Source: Meridianimarinicoccus roseus
Lineage (GTDB): Bacteria; Pseudomonadota; Alphaproteobacteria; Rhodobacterales; Rhodobacteraceae
Assembly: GCF_003172915.1 (NCBI RefSeq)
Contig: NZ_QGKU01000032.1
Coordinates: 1-64,000, forward strand
Length of the DNA: 64,000 nucleotides
Direction of reading: 5' to 3'
Part shown: one piece after another, positions 38,045 through 46,335 of the stretch
Layout of the letters: each line of letters begins with the position of its first letter
Position numbering within the stretch: position 1 is the first letter of the stretch
Made by a program: the position numbers and the translations under genes
The notes under the pieces: generated by a model
Told to the model about the DNA's origin: nothing
Database searches by the model: none
The model's input: only the letters and a program-made list of their open reading frames with translations

Positions 38045-38060
38045 GGCACGTGCACGTGCC
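38045..38060. other. perfect 16-bp palindrome downstream of the PBP gene
   Basis: GGCACGTGCACGTGCC is perfectly self-complementary and sits 39 bases after the PBP stop. It could fold as a cruciform or hairpin with no loop, a transcription-stop aid, or bind a dimeric regulator. No neighbour suggests which. Confidence 0.35.
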
Positions 38061-38094
38061 AGCTTCGGTGGCCAGATAACGGCCAGTCAGACAC

Positions 38095-38129
38095 AAAAAG
38101 GCCCCCGATGCCGGATCGGCGCGGGGGCC
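38095..38129 (-). terminator. Rho-independent terminator of the mlaA-mlaC operon
   Basis: GGCCCCCG (38100-38107) pairs with CGGGGGCC (38122-38129), with a partly paired inner loop; AAAAA at 38095-38099 becomes a T-run on the minus strand. It lies about 40 bases past the mlaC stop. Confidence 0.8.
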
Positions 38130-38169
38130 CATTTGTTGCGGTGGGGTGGCACGCCGTCCCCCGGCGCCG

Positions 38170-38766
38170 TCAGCCCGCCTTGAGCTGCTGCGTGAGCCGC
38201 GAGACGCTGCCGCCGGCCCTGTCCAGCAGGGCGCCGATCTCGGTGCGTTCGGTGGTCAGCATGTTGATCCCCTCGATGATCACGTTGAACACCTTGGGAC
38301 TGCCCGACCGGTCGGAGATGTGGAAATCAACCGCGACGGGGCTTTCGCCCCGCAGGTTGGCGACGCTCTGCACCACGGTGTACTTGCCTTCGGCGCGCAC
38401 GCGCTTGACTGTGATGTCGCCGCCTTTGAACTCCTGGAACCGGCGGCCATACTTGTCGGCGACATAGCCGGAATAGGCGTCGGTATAGGCGCGCAGTTCG
38501 GACGCGCTGGCCGATCGCGCCGCCACGCCAAGCGAAAACCGCGCGATCGTCGGCACATCCGCGTAGCGTTCGAAGATGCGTTCGAAGTCCGACAGGATCG
38601 CGCCCGTGGACTTGCCAGAGTTGATCACCTTCTGGATGTCGGCCACGAGCGATGTCACCAGTTGCTGTGCCTGTGCGTCGGTCAGCGCAACTGCTGCGCC
38701 GGGCATGGCCGCAGCCGCGCCCAGAAGGGCCGCGAAGCCGCGACGGGTGAGGGTCAGATCATTCAC
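38170..38766 (-). CDS. mlaC: phospholipid-binding ABC transporter protein MlaC (Ttg2D family)
   Basis: Periplasmic carrier of the Mla phospholipid pathway, about 198 residues. A Tat-like signal, LTRRGFAALLG, precedes the Ala-rich h-region; the MlaC domain has SDFERIFERYADVP, IARFSLG and YVADKYGRRFQEF. The GTG at 38766 has an ideal GAGGAG seven bases upstream, overlapping the mlaA stop by eight bases; an in-frame ATG at 38781 lies inside mlaA without a site. It moves lipid between the outer-membrane MlaA complex and the inner-membrane MlaFEDB transporter, which is not in this window. Confidence 0.88.
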   Translation of the reverse strand: MNDLTLTRRGFAALLGAAAAMPGAAVALTDAQAQQLVTSLVADIQKVINSGKSTGAILSDFERIFERYADVPTIARFSLGVAARSASASELRAYTDAYSGYVADKYGRRFQEFKGGDITVKRVRAEGKYTVVQSVANLRGESPVAVDFHISDRSGSPKVFNVIIEGINMLTTERTEIGALLDRAGGSVSRLTQQLKAG

Positions 38767-39538
38767 CGTAAAGCTCCTCATAAGGGTCGATGGCGGCCGC
38801 GCTGGACGTGTCGCCCAGCTGGAAACGCCGGTTGTCGAGATAGATCAGCCTGAGCTGCGCATAGCTGTCGGCGCTTTCGTACAGCACGTTGTCCACGGTA
38901 TCCGCGAACTCGTACCGGTAATCGACCGCCTCGGTCACGTAGGTGCCGGCGGGAATATAGGACTCGGGCGCATCCAGGCCAATGAAGGACAGCGGGTTCA
39001 GGAACACGTCCACAACTTCGCCCACCAGCGCGCGCTGGGTGTAGGGGCCGAACAGCGGTACTTCGAGGTAGGCGCCTTCGCCCGCGCCCCAGACGAACAG
39101 CGTCTCGCCGAAATCGGTGCTGCGATCCTCTAGGCCGAGCGACGTCGCCGGATCGAAGATGCCCAGCACGCCGACCGTGGAATTGACAAGAAACCGGAAA
39201 AAGTTGTGCACCGTGTTCTCGCCACGCCCCTGAAGCCCGGCGTTGATCGTGTCGGCGGGCAGGCTGAAATGAGACTGGACGTTGTTCAGACGCTGGCGGA
39301 CGTAGCGGGGCAGCACGGTGCCATAGGCGCGCGAGACCGGCCGGAACACGACCCGGTCGAATTCCTTGTTAAATGCATGCACATCGCGATTGACCGACTC
39401 GTACGGATCGTTGAACTCGGAACCTGGCGGGGAACTTGCAGTGCACGCGGACAGCGCAAGCGCCAGCCCCATGACGGCAACGGCCCGCACGGCGCGACGC
39501 GGTCCGGATTTTTCGAGAATGCGACTATCAATGACCAC
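38759..39538 (-). CDS. mlaA: outer-membrane lipoprotein MlaA (VacJ family)
   Basis: 259-residue outer-membrane lipoprotein with lipobox LALSAC near residue 32. The VacJ domain has NDPYESVNRDVHAFNKEFD, PADTINAGLQGRGENTVHNFFRF, STDFGETLFVWGAGEG and the C-terminal EAVDYRYEFADT. It pulls phospholipid from the outer leaflet and passes it to MlaC, whose gene overlaps the end. The GTG start at 39538 follows AAGGGG at a 12-base distance, a weak but acceptable site. Confidence 0.92.
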   Translation of the reverse strand: MVIDSRILEKSGPRRAVRAVAVMGLALALSACTASSPPGSEFNDPYESVNRDVHAFNKEFDRVVFRPVSRAYGTVLPRYVRQRLNNVQSHFSLPADTINAGLQGRGENTVHNFFRFLVNSTVGVLGIFDPATSLGLEDRSTDFGETLFVWGAGEGAYLEVPLFGPYTQRALVGEVVDVFLNPLSFIGLDAPESYIPAGTYVTEAVDYRYEFADTVDNVLYESADSYAQLRLIYLDNRRFQLGDTSSAAAIDPYEELYGE

Positions 39539-39709
39539 TTCGGTTCGAGCCCCTTGTAACGACCATGTCAGACATAGTAGATCGGCGGCGACAGCGCCAC
39601 CGTCTCTCGACCTCGTGACAGGGGCGCGACTGGCAGGCCGGGCGCGCCACGTCGATGTCTGTAAGCTCGCTGTGGGCTTCGGGGCGGACTTTCTCGAAGG
39701 GGCCGGATC

Positions 39710-41440
39710 ATGAGCGGGTCGGACAGCGCGGGGCGGCGCGAGCTTAAGCAGGCACGGGCGGAAAGTCGGCCGCTGCTATGGTTCGTCGGAATTTTCAGCG
39801 CCTGTGTGAACCTGCTGATGCTGACCGGGCCTATCTTCATGCTGCAGGTCTATGACCGGGTTCTCGGCAGCCGCTCCGAAGCGACGCTGGTCGCGCTCGC
39901 CGCGCTTGTGGCGTTCCTCTATCTGATGATGGGCATACTAGACTACGTGCGCGGACGGCTGCTGTCGCGGGTCGGGGCTCGGTTTCAGGCGCGGCTCGAC
40001 AAACGTGTGTTCTCCGCCGCGATCGAGAATTCGGCCAGCAGCGACAGGAACGCTTCTGCGGCCGGGGTGCGGGACCTTGAAACGGTGCAGCGGTTCATGG
40101 CTTCGCCCGTTCTCAGCGCGTTCTTCGACGTGCCGTTCACGCCGATCTTCCTGGCAGGCATTTTCATCTTCCACCCGTGGCTCGGGCTCCTCGCAGTGGG
40201 CGGCGGCGCGGTGCTTGTCGCCACGACGCTGATGAACCAGGCTCAGACCCGCGAGCCTGTGCTGCGGTCCGGCCAGGCCACCGCCGAGGCGGACAGGATG
40301 TCCGAACGCCTGCGCGGCGAGGCCGACATGGTCCAGAGCCTCGGGATGCGCGGTGCCGCCTTCACCCGCTGGCAGGCAATCCGCGCGCGCGCGCTGTCGC
40401 TCGGGCTGACGGCCAGCGATGCGCAGGGCGGCTACACCGCCGGCACCAAGACGTTCCGCCTGTTCCTGCAATCCGCCATGCTGGGACTGGGCGCCTACCT
40501 CGTTCTGCAGGAACAGATGACCGCTGGCGGCATGATCGCAGCGTCGATCCTGATGGGCCGCGCCCTCGCTCCGATCGAGATGGCGGTGGGCCAGTGGGCG
40601 CTGGTGCAGGGCGCGCTGCGCAGCTGGGACAACCTGGCGGAGCTTCTGACCAAGGTGCCCGAACGACCGCGCCGCACCGACCTGCCGCGGCCGCGCGCGA
40701 TTCTCGACGTGGCCAGCCTCACCGTGCTGCCGCCCGGCGAACACCAGGCCTCTTTGCGCATGGCGAGCTTCCGGCTGGAACCAGGCGAGGCGATCGGCGT
40801 GATCGGCCCGTCCGGGTCGGGCAAGTCCACGCTGGCGCGGGCATTGACCGGAGCATGGCCGCCCGCGGGCGGCGCAGTGCGGCTCGATGGCGCGACGCTG
40901 GACCAGTACGACCCCGACACGCTGGGCAGCTATATCGGCTACCTTCCGCAAAAGGTGCAGCTGTTCGACGGCACCATCGCCGAGAATATCGCCCGCCTCG
41001 CGCCCGGGGCCCGCGACGAGGACATCATCGCCGCCGCCAAGAAGGCCGACGCTCACGAGATGATCCTGAAACAGCCGCGCGGCTACGACACCTACCTGTC
41101 GATGACCGGCGGCAACCTGTCCGGTGGACAGATCCAGAGGGTCGGGCTGGCCCGCGCGCTTTACGGCGACCCGGTGATCCTGGTGCTGGACGAACCGAAC
41201 TCCAACCTCGACAACGAAGGCTCGCTGGCGCTGAACGAAGCGATCCGGACGATGAAGGCGGAAGGCAAGGGCGTGCTGATCATGGCGCACCGGCCCGCCG
41301 CGATCCAGGAATGCAACAAGCTTCTCGTGCTCGAAGGCGGCGCCGTGCGCGCCTTCGGCCCGCGGGACGAAGTCCTGTCGAAGATGGTGCGCAACGCCGG
41401 CGAAATCATGTCGTCTAAAGCAAAGGGGGGCATCTCGTGA
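39710..41440 (+). CDS. type I secretion system permease/ATPase (PrtD/LapB-type)
   Basis: 576-residue ABC exporter of the inner membrane: six membrane segments in the N-terminal half, then the ATPase domain with Walker A GPSGSGKST (Lys372), signature LSGGQIQRV from Leu470, and Walker B VILVLDEPNSNLD. No N-terminal peptidase or C39-like domain, as in PrtD-type exporters. It pairs with the HlyD-type adaptor that starts inside its stop codon. The secreted substrate (RTX-like) and the outer-membrane TolC are not seen nearby. Confidence 0.92.
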   Translation: MSGSDSAGRRELKQARAESRPLLWFVGIFSACVNLLMLTGPIFMLQVYDRVLGSRSEATLVALAALVAFLYLMMGILDYVRGRLLSRVGARFQARLDKRVFSAAIENSASSDRNASAAGVRDLETVQRFMASPVLSAFFDVPFTPIFLAGIFIFHPWLGLLAVGGGAVLVATTLMNQAQTREPVLRSGQATAEADRMSERLRGEADMVQSLGMRGAAFTRWQAIRARALSLGLTASDAQGGYTAGTKTFRLFLQSAMLGLGAYLVLQEQMTAGGMIAASILMGRALAPIEMAVGQWALVQGALRSWDNLAELLTKVPERPRRTDLPRPRAILDVASLTVLPPGEHQASLRMASFRLEPGEAIGVIGPSGSGKSTLARALTGAWPPAGGAVRLDGATLDQYDPDTLGSYIGYLPQKVQLFDGTIAENIARLAPGARDEDIIAAAKKADAHEMILKQPRGYDTYLSMTGGNLSGGQIQRVGLARALYGDPVILVLDEPNSNLDNEGSLALNEAIRTMKAEGKGVLIMAHRPAAIQECNKLLVLEGGAVRAFGPRDEVLSKMVRNAGEIMSSKAKGGIS

Positions 41441-42756
41441 CCCAGAATCCAGACAGCGCCGAACGCACCTGGTCGGCCCGCAGACCCCTGATCACCGGTA
41501 TGGTGGTCCTGCTCATCCTGTTCGGCGGCTTCGGCAGCTGGGCGGTCTTCACGCAGATCGCCGGGGCGGTCGTCGCCTCAGGGCGGATCGAGGTAGACCA
41601 GAACCGGCAGGTCGTGCAGCACATCGACGGCGGCGTGGTCGAAGAGATCTTCGTGCGCGACGGCAACATCGTGGAGGAAGGCGAGGTTCTGCTGCGGCTC
41701 GACGGGTCTACCCTGCGGTCGGAACTGTCGATCATCGAAGGCCAGCTGCACGAAATCATGGCTCGACGCGCGCGCCTGCAGGCCGAACGTGACGGCATCG
41801 ACTCGATCACCTTCGACGCCTCTCTCATCGCCGCGGCGCAGGACCGTCCCGACGTCGCCGAGATCATGGAAGGCCAGCGCAACCTTTTCGCCGCGCGGCG
41901 CGAATCGCTCGACCGCGAGGTCGAACAGCTTGGCAAGCGCCGGGCGCAGATCGAAAGCCAGATCGAGGGGATCGACGCGCAGGAAGCCGCGATGGGGGTG
42001 CAGCTTGCTTTGATGCGCGAGGAACTGGGCGACCAGCAGACCCTGCTGGACAGCGGGCTGGCGCAGAAATCCCGGCTTCTGGCGCTCAAGCGCGAAGAGG
42101 CCCGCCTTAGCGGGACCCTCGGCGAATTGCAGGCCTCCCGCGCCGAAAACGAGGGCCGCATCACCGAGATCGACATCCAGATCATCGGACTGGTGAACCA
42201 GCAGCGCGAAGAGGCGATCACCCAGTTGCGCGACATGCTTTCGCGCGAATTCGAACTGGCCGAACAGCGCCGCGCGCTGCTGGACCGGATCGGCCGACTC
42301 GACATCAAGGCGCCGCTGGCCGGAGTGATCTACGACATGCGGGTATTCGCAGAACGGTCGGTCATCCGTCCGGCGGACCCGGTGCTCTACATCATCCCGC
42401 AAGATCGCCCGCTGATCATCACGACGCGCATCCAGCCCACCAATATCGACCAGGTCTATCCCGGCCAGGAGGTCAGCCTGCGCTTCTCCGCGCTGGACCA
42501 GCGCACCACGCCGCAACTGATCGGGTCGGTAACGCAGGTGTCGGCGGACGCCTTCACCGATGAACAGCGCGGCACCAGCTACTACACCGCGCAACTGATC
42601 CTGAAGGACGGCGAGATGGACCGCCTGCCCGAAGGCGTGACGCTGCTGCCGGGGATGCCGGTCGAAGCGTTCCTGCGCACCGACGACCGCACGCCGCTGG
42701 CCTATCTGCTCAAGCCGCTCACCGACTATTTCATCAAGGCGTTCCGCGAAACCTGA
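41437..42756 (+). CDS. HlyD family type I secretion periplasmic adaptor
   Basis: 439-residue membrane-fusion protein. One N-terminal anchor (GMVVLLILFGGFGSWAVF) is followed by VEEIFVRDGNIVEEGEVLLRLDG (lipoyl half), a long helical coiled-coil hairpin (about 130-270), and the second lipoyl/beta-barrel part (APLAGVIYDMRVF). Bridges the ABC permease to TolC in the outer membrane. GTG start overlaps the permease stop by four bases (GTGA). Confidence 0.9.
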   Translation: MTQNPDSAERTWSARRPLITGMVVLLILFGGFGSWAVFTQIAGAVVASGRIEVDQNRQVVQHIDGGVVEEIFVRDGNIVEEGEVLLRLDGSTLRSELSIIEGQLHEIMARRARLQAERDGIDSITFDASLIAAAQDRPDVAEIMEGQRNLFAARRESLDREVEQLGKRRAQIESQIEGIDAQEAAMGVQLALMREELGDQQTLLDSGLAQKSRLLALKREEARLSGTLGELQASRAENEGRITEIDIQIIGLVNQQREEAITQLRDMLSREFELAEQRRALLDRIGRLDIKAPLAGVIYDMRVFAERSVIRPADPVLYIIPQDRPLIITTRIQPTNIDQVYPGQEVSLRFSALDQRTTPQLIGSVTQVSADAFTDEQRGTSYYTAQLILKDGEMDRLPEGVTLLPGMPVEAFLRTDDRTPLAYLLKPLTDYFIKAFRET

Positions 42757-42813
42757 CCGGTACCGGTGCGCCCGCCTTCCGTACTCCACCCCGCGCCCAG
42801 AAGGACAATGCCC

Positions 42814-43281
42814 ATGACCCCGGACATCCAGGCCCGCCTGACCGACCTCGGCCTCGCGCTGCCGCCCGCACCCGCGCCGGCGGCCAATTACGTGCCTTTC
42901 GTGCTGGCGGGCGACCTGCTGCACGTCTCGGGACAGGTGGCTGCGGACGCGAACGGCTTCATCATCGGCAAGCTTGGCGACACGATGGACCTAGATGGCG
43001 GGGTCGCCGCCGCGCGGGCCTGCGCATTGAGCCTGCTGGCACAGGTCAACGCCGCCTGCGACGGCGACCTGTCGCGCCTGCGCCGCGTGGTCAAACTGAA
43101 CGCCTTCGTCAACTCCACGGCGGATTTCACCGACCAACCCAAGGTCGTAAACGGCGCGTCCGACCTGTTCGCCGCGCTGCTGGACCCCGCCGTTTCGCCC
43201 CATGCGCGCTCCGCCGTGGGGGTCGCTGCGCTGCCCTTCGGCGTCGCGGTGGAAATCGACGGCATCTTCCAGATCGGCTGA
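42814..43281 (+). CDS. RidA family protein
   Basis: 155-residue RidA/YjgF-like protein, longer than canonical RidA (about 128) and similar to the second YjgF subgroup. FVLAGDLLHVSGQVAAD, the central RRVVKLNAFVNS, and ARSAVGVAALPFGVAVEIDG match the family; this subgroup lacks the canonical RidA Arg context, so reactive-enamine deaminase activity is not certain. AAGGA at 42801-42805 is best spaced to the ATG at 42814, not to the ATG at 42808. Located after the T1SS adaptor, unrelated function. Confidence 0.85.
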   Translation: MTPDIQARLTDLGLALPPAPAPAANYVPFVLAGDLLHVSGQVAADANGFIIGKLGDTMDLDGGVAAARACALSLLAQVNAACDGDLSRLRRVVKLNAFVNSTADFTDQPKVVNGASDLFAALLDPAVSPHARSAVGVAALPFGVAVEIDGIFQIG

Positions 43282-43339
43282 GGCCGCGCGGCACCTGCAT
43301 CTTGACCTCGGCCCGGCAAGGTCCAACTGGTGTCGTGAC

Positions 43340-44551
43340 ATGCACGGACAGGCATCGCACGACATGGCCGACGACACGATCGAGGTGACGGCCCACGCCT
43401 CGCTTGCCGACATTCCGGCGGCGGACTGGGATGCCTGCGCCTGCCCCGAAACCGCCGATGGCGGGCGCCCGGTCGATCCTTTCACCACCTACCGCTTTCT
43501 GCGGGCGCTGGAAGACAGCCGGTCAGTCGGCACCGGCACTGGATGGGAACCACGACACCTTGTCGCCCGCCGCGGTGGGCAGGTAATTGCCGCCGCCCCG
43601 CTCTATGCGAAGTCGCACAGCCAGGGCGAATACATCTTCGATCATAACTGGGCCCACGCCTACGAAAACGCGGGCGGACGCTATTACCCGAAGCTGCAGA
43701 TCGCGGTGCCGTTCACCCCTGCGACAGGGCGGCGCCTGCTGACCCGCCCGGGGCTTGAGGCCGACGGGCGCGCGGCACTGGTTCAGGGCGCGCTGCACCT
43801 TGCAAGCCGGTATCACCTCTCGTCGCTGCACATCACCTTCTGCACCGAAGACGAACGCGCACAGGCCGCGGAACTGGGGCTGATGCCGCGCAGCAGTCAG
43901 CAGTTTCACTGGCTCAATCGGGGCTATGACACCTTCGACGATTTCTTGGCCGACCTGTCGTCGCGCAAACGCAAGAACATCCGGAAGGAACGGGCGACCG
44001 CGCAGGCCTTCGGCGGGCAGATTGTGGCACTGACCGGGGATGATATCCGCCCCGAACACTGGGACGCGTTCTGGGAATTCTACCAGGACACCGGCGCGCG
44101 CAAATGGGGCACGCCTTACCTGACCCGCGCCTTTTTCGACCGCGCGCAGGAGACGCTGCGCGACGACATGCTTCTGGTACTGGCGCTGCGCGGAGGACGG
44201 CCTGTGGCAGGCGCGCTCAATTTCATCGGGCGCAGCGCACTTTACGGCCGCTACTGGGGCGCGATCGAGGATCACCCCTGCCTTCATTTCGAATGCTGCT
44301 ACTATCAGGCCATTGACGCCGCCATTGCGCGCGGGCTGGACCGGGTGGAGGCCGGCGCGCAGGGTGCCCACAAGCTTGCGCGCGGCTACCTGCCTGTCGC
44401 CTGCCATTCGATGCACTGGGTGGCGGACGAAGGCTTCGCCCGCGCCGTGGACCAGTATCTTCAGGCCGAGGCAGGGGCAGTCACCGAGGAGATTGAGGTG
44501 CTCACCGCCTACGGCCCTTTCCGCAGGACCGACGCCGCGATCGACCCGTGA
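43340..44551 (+). CDS. GNAT family protein, DUF482/peptidogalycan-biosynthesis-like
   Basis: About 403 residues. The DUF482-type family is recognisable from the double acyltransferase-like layout: PLYAKSHSQGEYIFDHNWA, LSSRKRKNIRKERATAQ, ENAGGRYYPKLQIAVPF, then LNFIGRSALYGRYWGAIEDHP region and EAGAQGAHKLARGYLP. The exact reaction is not known. The start is uncertain: ATG at 43340 or 43364 (the latter gives 395 residues). It is 58 bases after the RidA gene and may be co-transcribed. Confidence 0.82.
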   Translation: MHGQASHDMADDTIEVTAHASLADIPAADWDACACPETADGGRPVDPFTTYRFLRALEDSRSVGTGTGWEPRHLVARRGGQVIAAAPLYAKSHSQGEYIFDHNWAHAYENAGGRYYPKLQIAVPFTPATGRRLLTRPGLEADGRAALVQGALHLASRYHLSSLHITFCTEDERAQAAELGLMPRSSQQFHWLNRGYDTFDDFLADLSSRKRKNIRKERATAQAFGGQIVALTGDDIRPEHWDAFWEFYQDTGARKWGTPYLTRAFFDRAQETLRDDMLLVLALRGGRPVAGALNFIGRSALYGRYWGAIEDHPCLHFECCYYQAIDAAIARGLDRVEAGAQGAHKLARGYLPVACHSMHWVADEGFARAVDQYLQAEAGAVTEEIEVLTAYGPFRRTDAAIDP

Positions 44552-44623
44552 CCGGCGCAGGAACCACCCGCGCCCGGCCCGCAAGCGGCCGGAACGACAA
44601 CACCCCGCACAGAAGGAGGCCCC

Positions 44624-44905
44624 ATGACACAGACCCTCAGCGACCGCAGCGTCCTCGACCCGGCGCTCGCCCGTGGCTGGACCCTCGCCGAAGACCGCGA
44701 CGCGATCAGCAAGACCTACACCTTCGCGGATTTTACCGAAGCCTTCGCCTGGATGACCCGAGTCGCACTGATCGCCGAGAAGATGGACCACCACCCGGAG
44801 TGGTCCAACGTCTACAAGACGGTGACGGTCACGCTCACCACCCATGACGCGGGCGGCCTGTCACCGCTGGACGTGCGCCTCGCCGATCGGATGGACGCGC
44901 TCTGA
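44624..44905 (+). CDS. phhB: 4a-hydroxytetrahydrobiopterin dehydratase
   Basis: 93-residue pterin-4a-carbinolamine dehydratase (PCD/DCoH). The signature [18 protein letters not shown] with the two catalytic-site His residues is intact, and [18 protein letters not shown] precedes it. It recycles tetrahydropterin after aromatic amino acid hydroxylases; some bacteria use it for molybdopterin-related chemistry. No hydroxylase gene is nearby. AGAAGGAG precedes the ATG. Confidence 0.93.
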   Translation: MTQTLSDRSVLDPALARGWTLAEDRDAISKTYTFADFTEAFAWMTRVALIAEKMDHHPEWSNVYKTVTVTLTTHDAGGLSPLDVRLADRMDAL

Positions 44906-44911
44906 TCGCAT

Positions 44912-44937
44912 GAAAAAGGGGGCCGCCAGGCCCCCTT
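44912..44937 (-). terminator. Rho-independent terminator downstream of the peroxiredoxin gene
   Basis: AAGGGGGCC (44916-44924) pairs with GGCCCCCTT (44929-44937), loop GCCA. The A-run at 44913-44917 is a T-run on the minus strand, so it terminates the minus-strand peroxiredoxin mRNA; it also separates it from the convergent phhB. Confidence 0.82.
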
Positions 44938-44961
44938 GCCAATGTCGCCCGAAAGGCGCCC

Positions 44962-45450
44962 TCAGATGGCGTCCAGCATCGCCTCGCCGCCCGACAGCTC
45001 GCATGTGCCGGGGTTCTCGTCCATCTGCAGCACCTTCACGACGCCGTCCTCGGCGAGCAGAGCGAACCGCTTGCACCGGCCGTGAAAGCCCACCGGCGGC
45101 GCGTCGAAGTCCATGCCAAGCGCCTTGGTCAAACCGCCATCGGCATCGGCCAGCATGTGAATGCCCGCCTCGGCCGCGCCGCTGGACTTACCCCAGGCCG
45201 CCATCACAAACGGATCGTTCACCGCGAAACAGATGATGTCGTCCACACCCTTCGCCGCGAACGCGTCCTTGGTGCGGATGAAGCTTGGCACATGGGCGGC
45301 ATCGCAGGTCCGGGTGAAGGCCCCCGGCAGGCCGAAGATGATGACCTTGCGCCCCTTGGTCAGCGAAGACAGCGCGACCGACCCCGGCCCCTCCTCGCCG
45401 AAGATCAGCAGATCCGCATCGGGCAGCGTGTCACCGACAGCAATCGTCAT
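44962..45450 (-). CDS. peroxiredoxin, Prx5 type
   Basis: 162-residue thiol peroxidase. The peroxidatic Cys49 lies in GAFTRTCDAAHVPSF, as in the Prx5/hybrid glutaredoxin subfamily, and DENPGTCELS provides a second Cys (about 152) near the C terminus. Reduces H2O2 and organic peroxides in the cytoplasm. The ATG at 45450 begins MTIAVGDTLP. Convergent with phhB. Confidence 0.92.
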   Translation of the reverse strand: MTIAVGDTLPDADLLIFGEEGPGSVALSSLTKGRKVIIFGLPGAFTRTCDAAHVPSFIRTKDAFAAKGVDDIICFAVNDPFVMAAWGKSSGAAEAGIHMLADADGGLTKALGMDFDAPPVGFHGRCKRFALLAEDGVVKVLQMDENPGTCELSGGEAMLDAI

Positions 45451-45570
45451 GGCTGGGCATCCTTCCCTGTTTGCCTTTGTCTCGGTGGGTTATAGGGCGA
45501 GCCGGGGCGCACCGCCAGAACGGAGATGCAGGATGCAGGATATTCGCCGCCGCCGCGTCGGGGCACGGGC

Positions 45571-46134
45571 ATGAGGATCGTCGCGGGGCGTTTCGGCGGG
45601 CTCCGGCTGGCCGCGCTTGGAAAAGGCGACGCGGGCGCGCATCTGCGCCCTACCGCCGACCGGGTGCGCGAAAGCCTGTTCAGCGCGCTGGCCAGCCGAC
45701 CGGACGATCCGCTGGACGGCGCGCGTGTGCTGGACCTCTTCGCCGGCACCGGCGCGCTGGGGCTGGAGGCGCTCTCGCGTGGGGCCGCGCACGCAACCTT
45801 CGTGGACAATGGGCGCACCGCGCTGCGGCTCTTGCGCGCCAACATCGCACTGACCCGCATGGGCGAGGACGAAACGCGCGTGCTGGCACAGGACGCAACC
45901 CGGCTCGGCGCGGCACCGCTGCCGCCCGCGACGCTTGTTTTCCTCGACCCGCCCTACGGCAAGGGCGCTGGCGACCGGGCGCTGGCGACGGCGGCGGCAG
46001 GCGGCTGGATCGCACCCGGCGCACTTGTGGTTTGGGAAGAGGCCGCGCCGCAGCAGGCGCCCGATGGGTTCTCGCCCGACAGCCAGCGCCGCTACGGCGA
46101 CACCCATGTCACGCTGCTGACCCGCGACGCCTGA
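45571..46134 (+). CDS. rsmD: 16S rRNA (guanine(966)-N(2))-methyltransferase RsmD
   Basis: 187-residue methyltransferase for G966 of 16S rRNA. MRIVAGRFGG, RPTADRVRESLFSAL, SAM motif VLDLFAGTGALGLEALSRGA, and the catalytic VFLDPPYGKG are the full RsmD set. The ATG at 45571 fits the family start; an earlier in-frame ATG (45526) would add an unsupported Arg-rich tail. Confidence 0.94.
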   Translation: MRIVAGRFGGLRLAALGKGDAGAHLRPTADRVRESLFSALASRPDDPLDGARVLDLFAGTGALGLEALSRGAAHATFVDNGRTALRLLRANIALTRMGEDETRVLAQDATRLGAAPLPPATLVFLDPPYGKGAGDRALATAAAGGWIAPGALVVWEEAAPQQAPDGFSPDSQRRYGDTHVTLLTRDA

Positions 46135-46198
46135 CCGCGCGGCGGCCACGCTGCCCCGATATCAGACCTGCCGGGCGCGCCCCCGTGCACAGGCACAG

Positions 46199-46217
46199 CG
46201 GCAGGCGCAGCCTGCCG
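46199..46217. terminator. hairpin between convergent rsmD and TRAP gene
   Basis: CGGCAGGC (46199-46206) and GCCTGCCG (46210-46217) form a perfect 8-bp stem with a 3-base loop, in the 200-base convergent gap 46135-46335. No T-tract, so function as a terminator is uncertain. Confidence 0.35.
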
Positions 46218-46335
46218 GGCCCAACGGGATGAGACGCGCGCAGCGGGTCGAAGACGGGCGGGAGCGCCCCTTCTTGGAAGCACAGCCGCCCGAAACAATG
46301 CGGCCAGCGCGCCCCGATGCAGCCTGACGCGCCGC

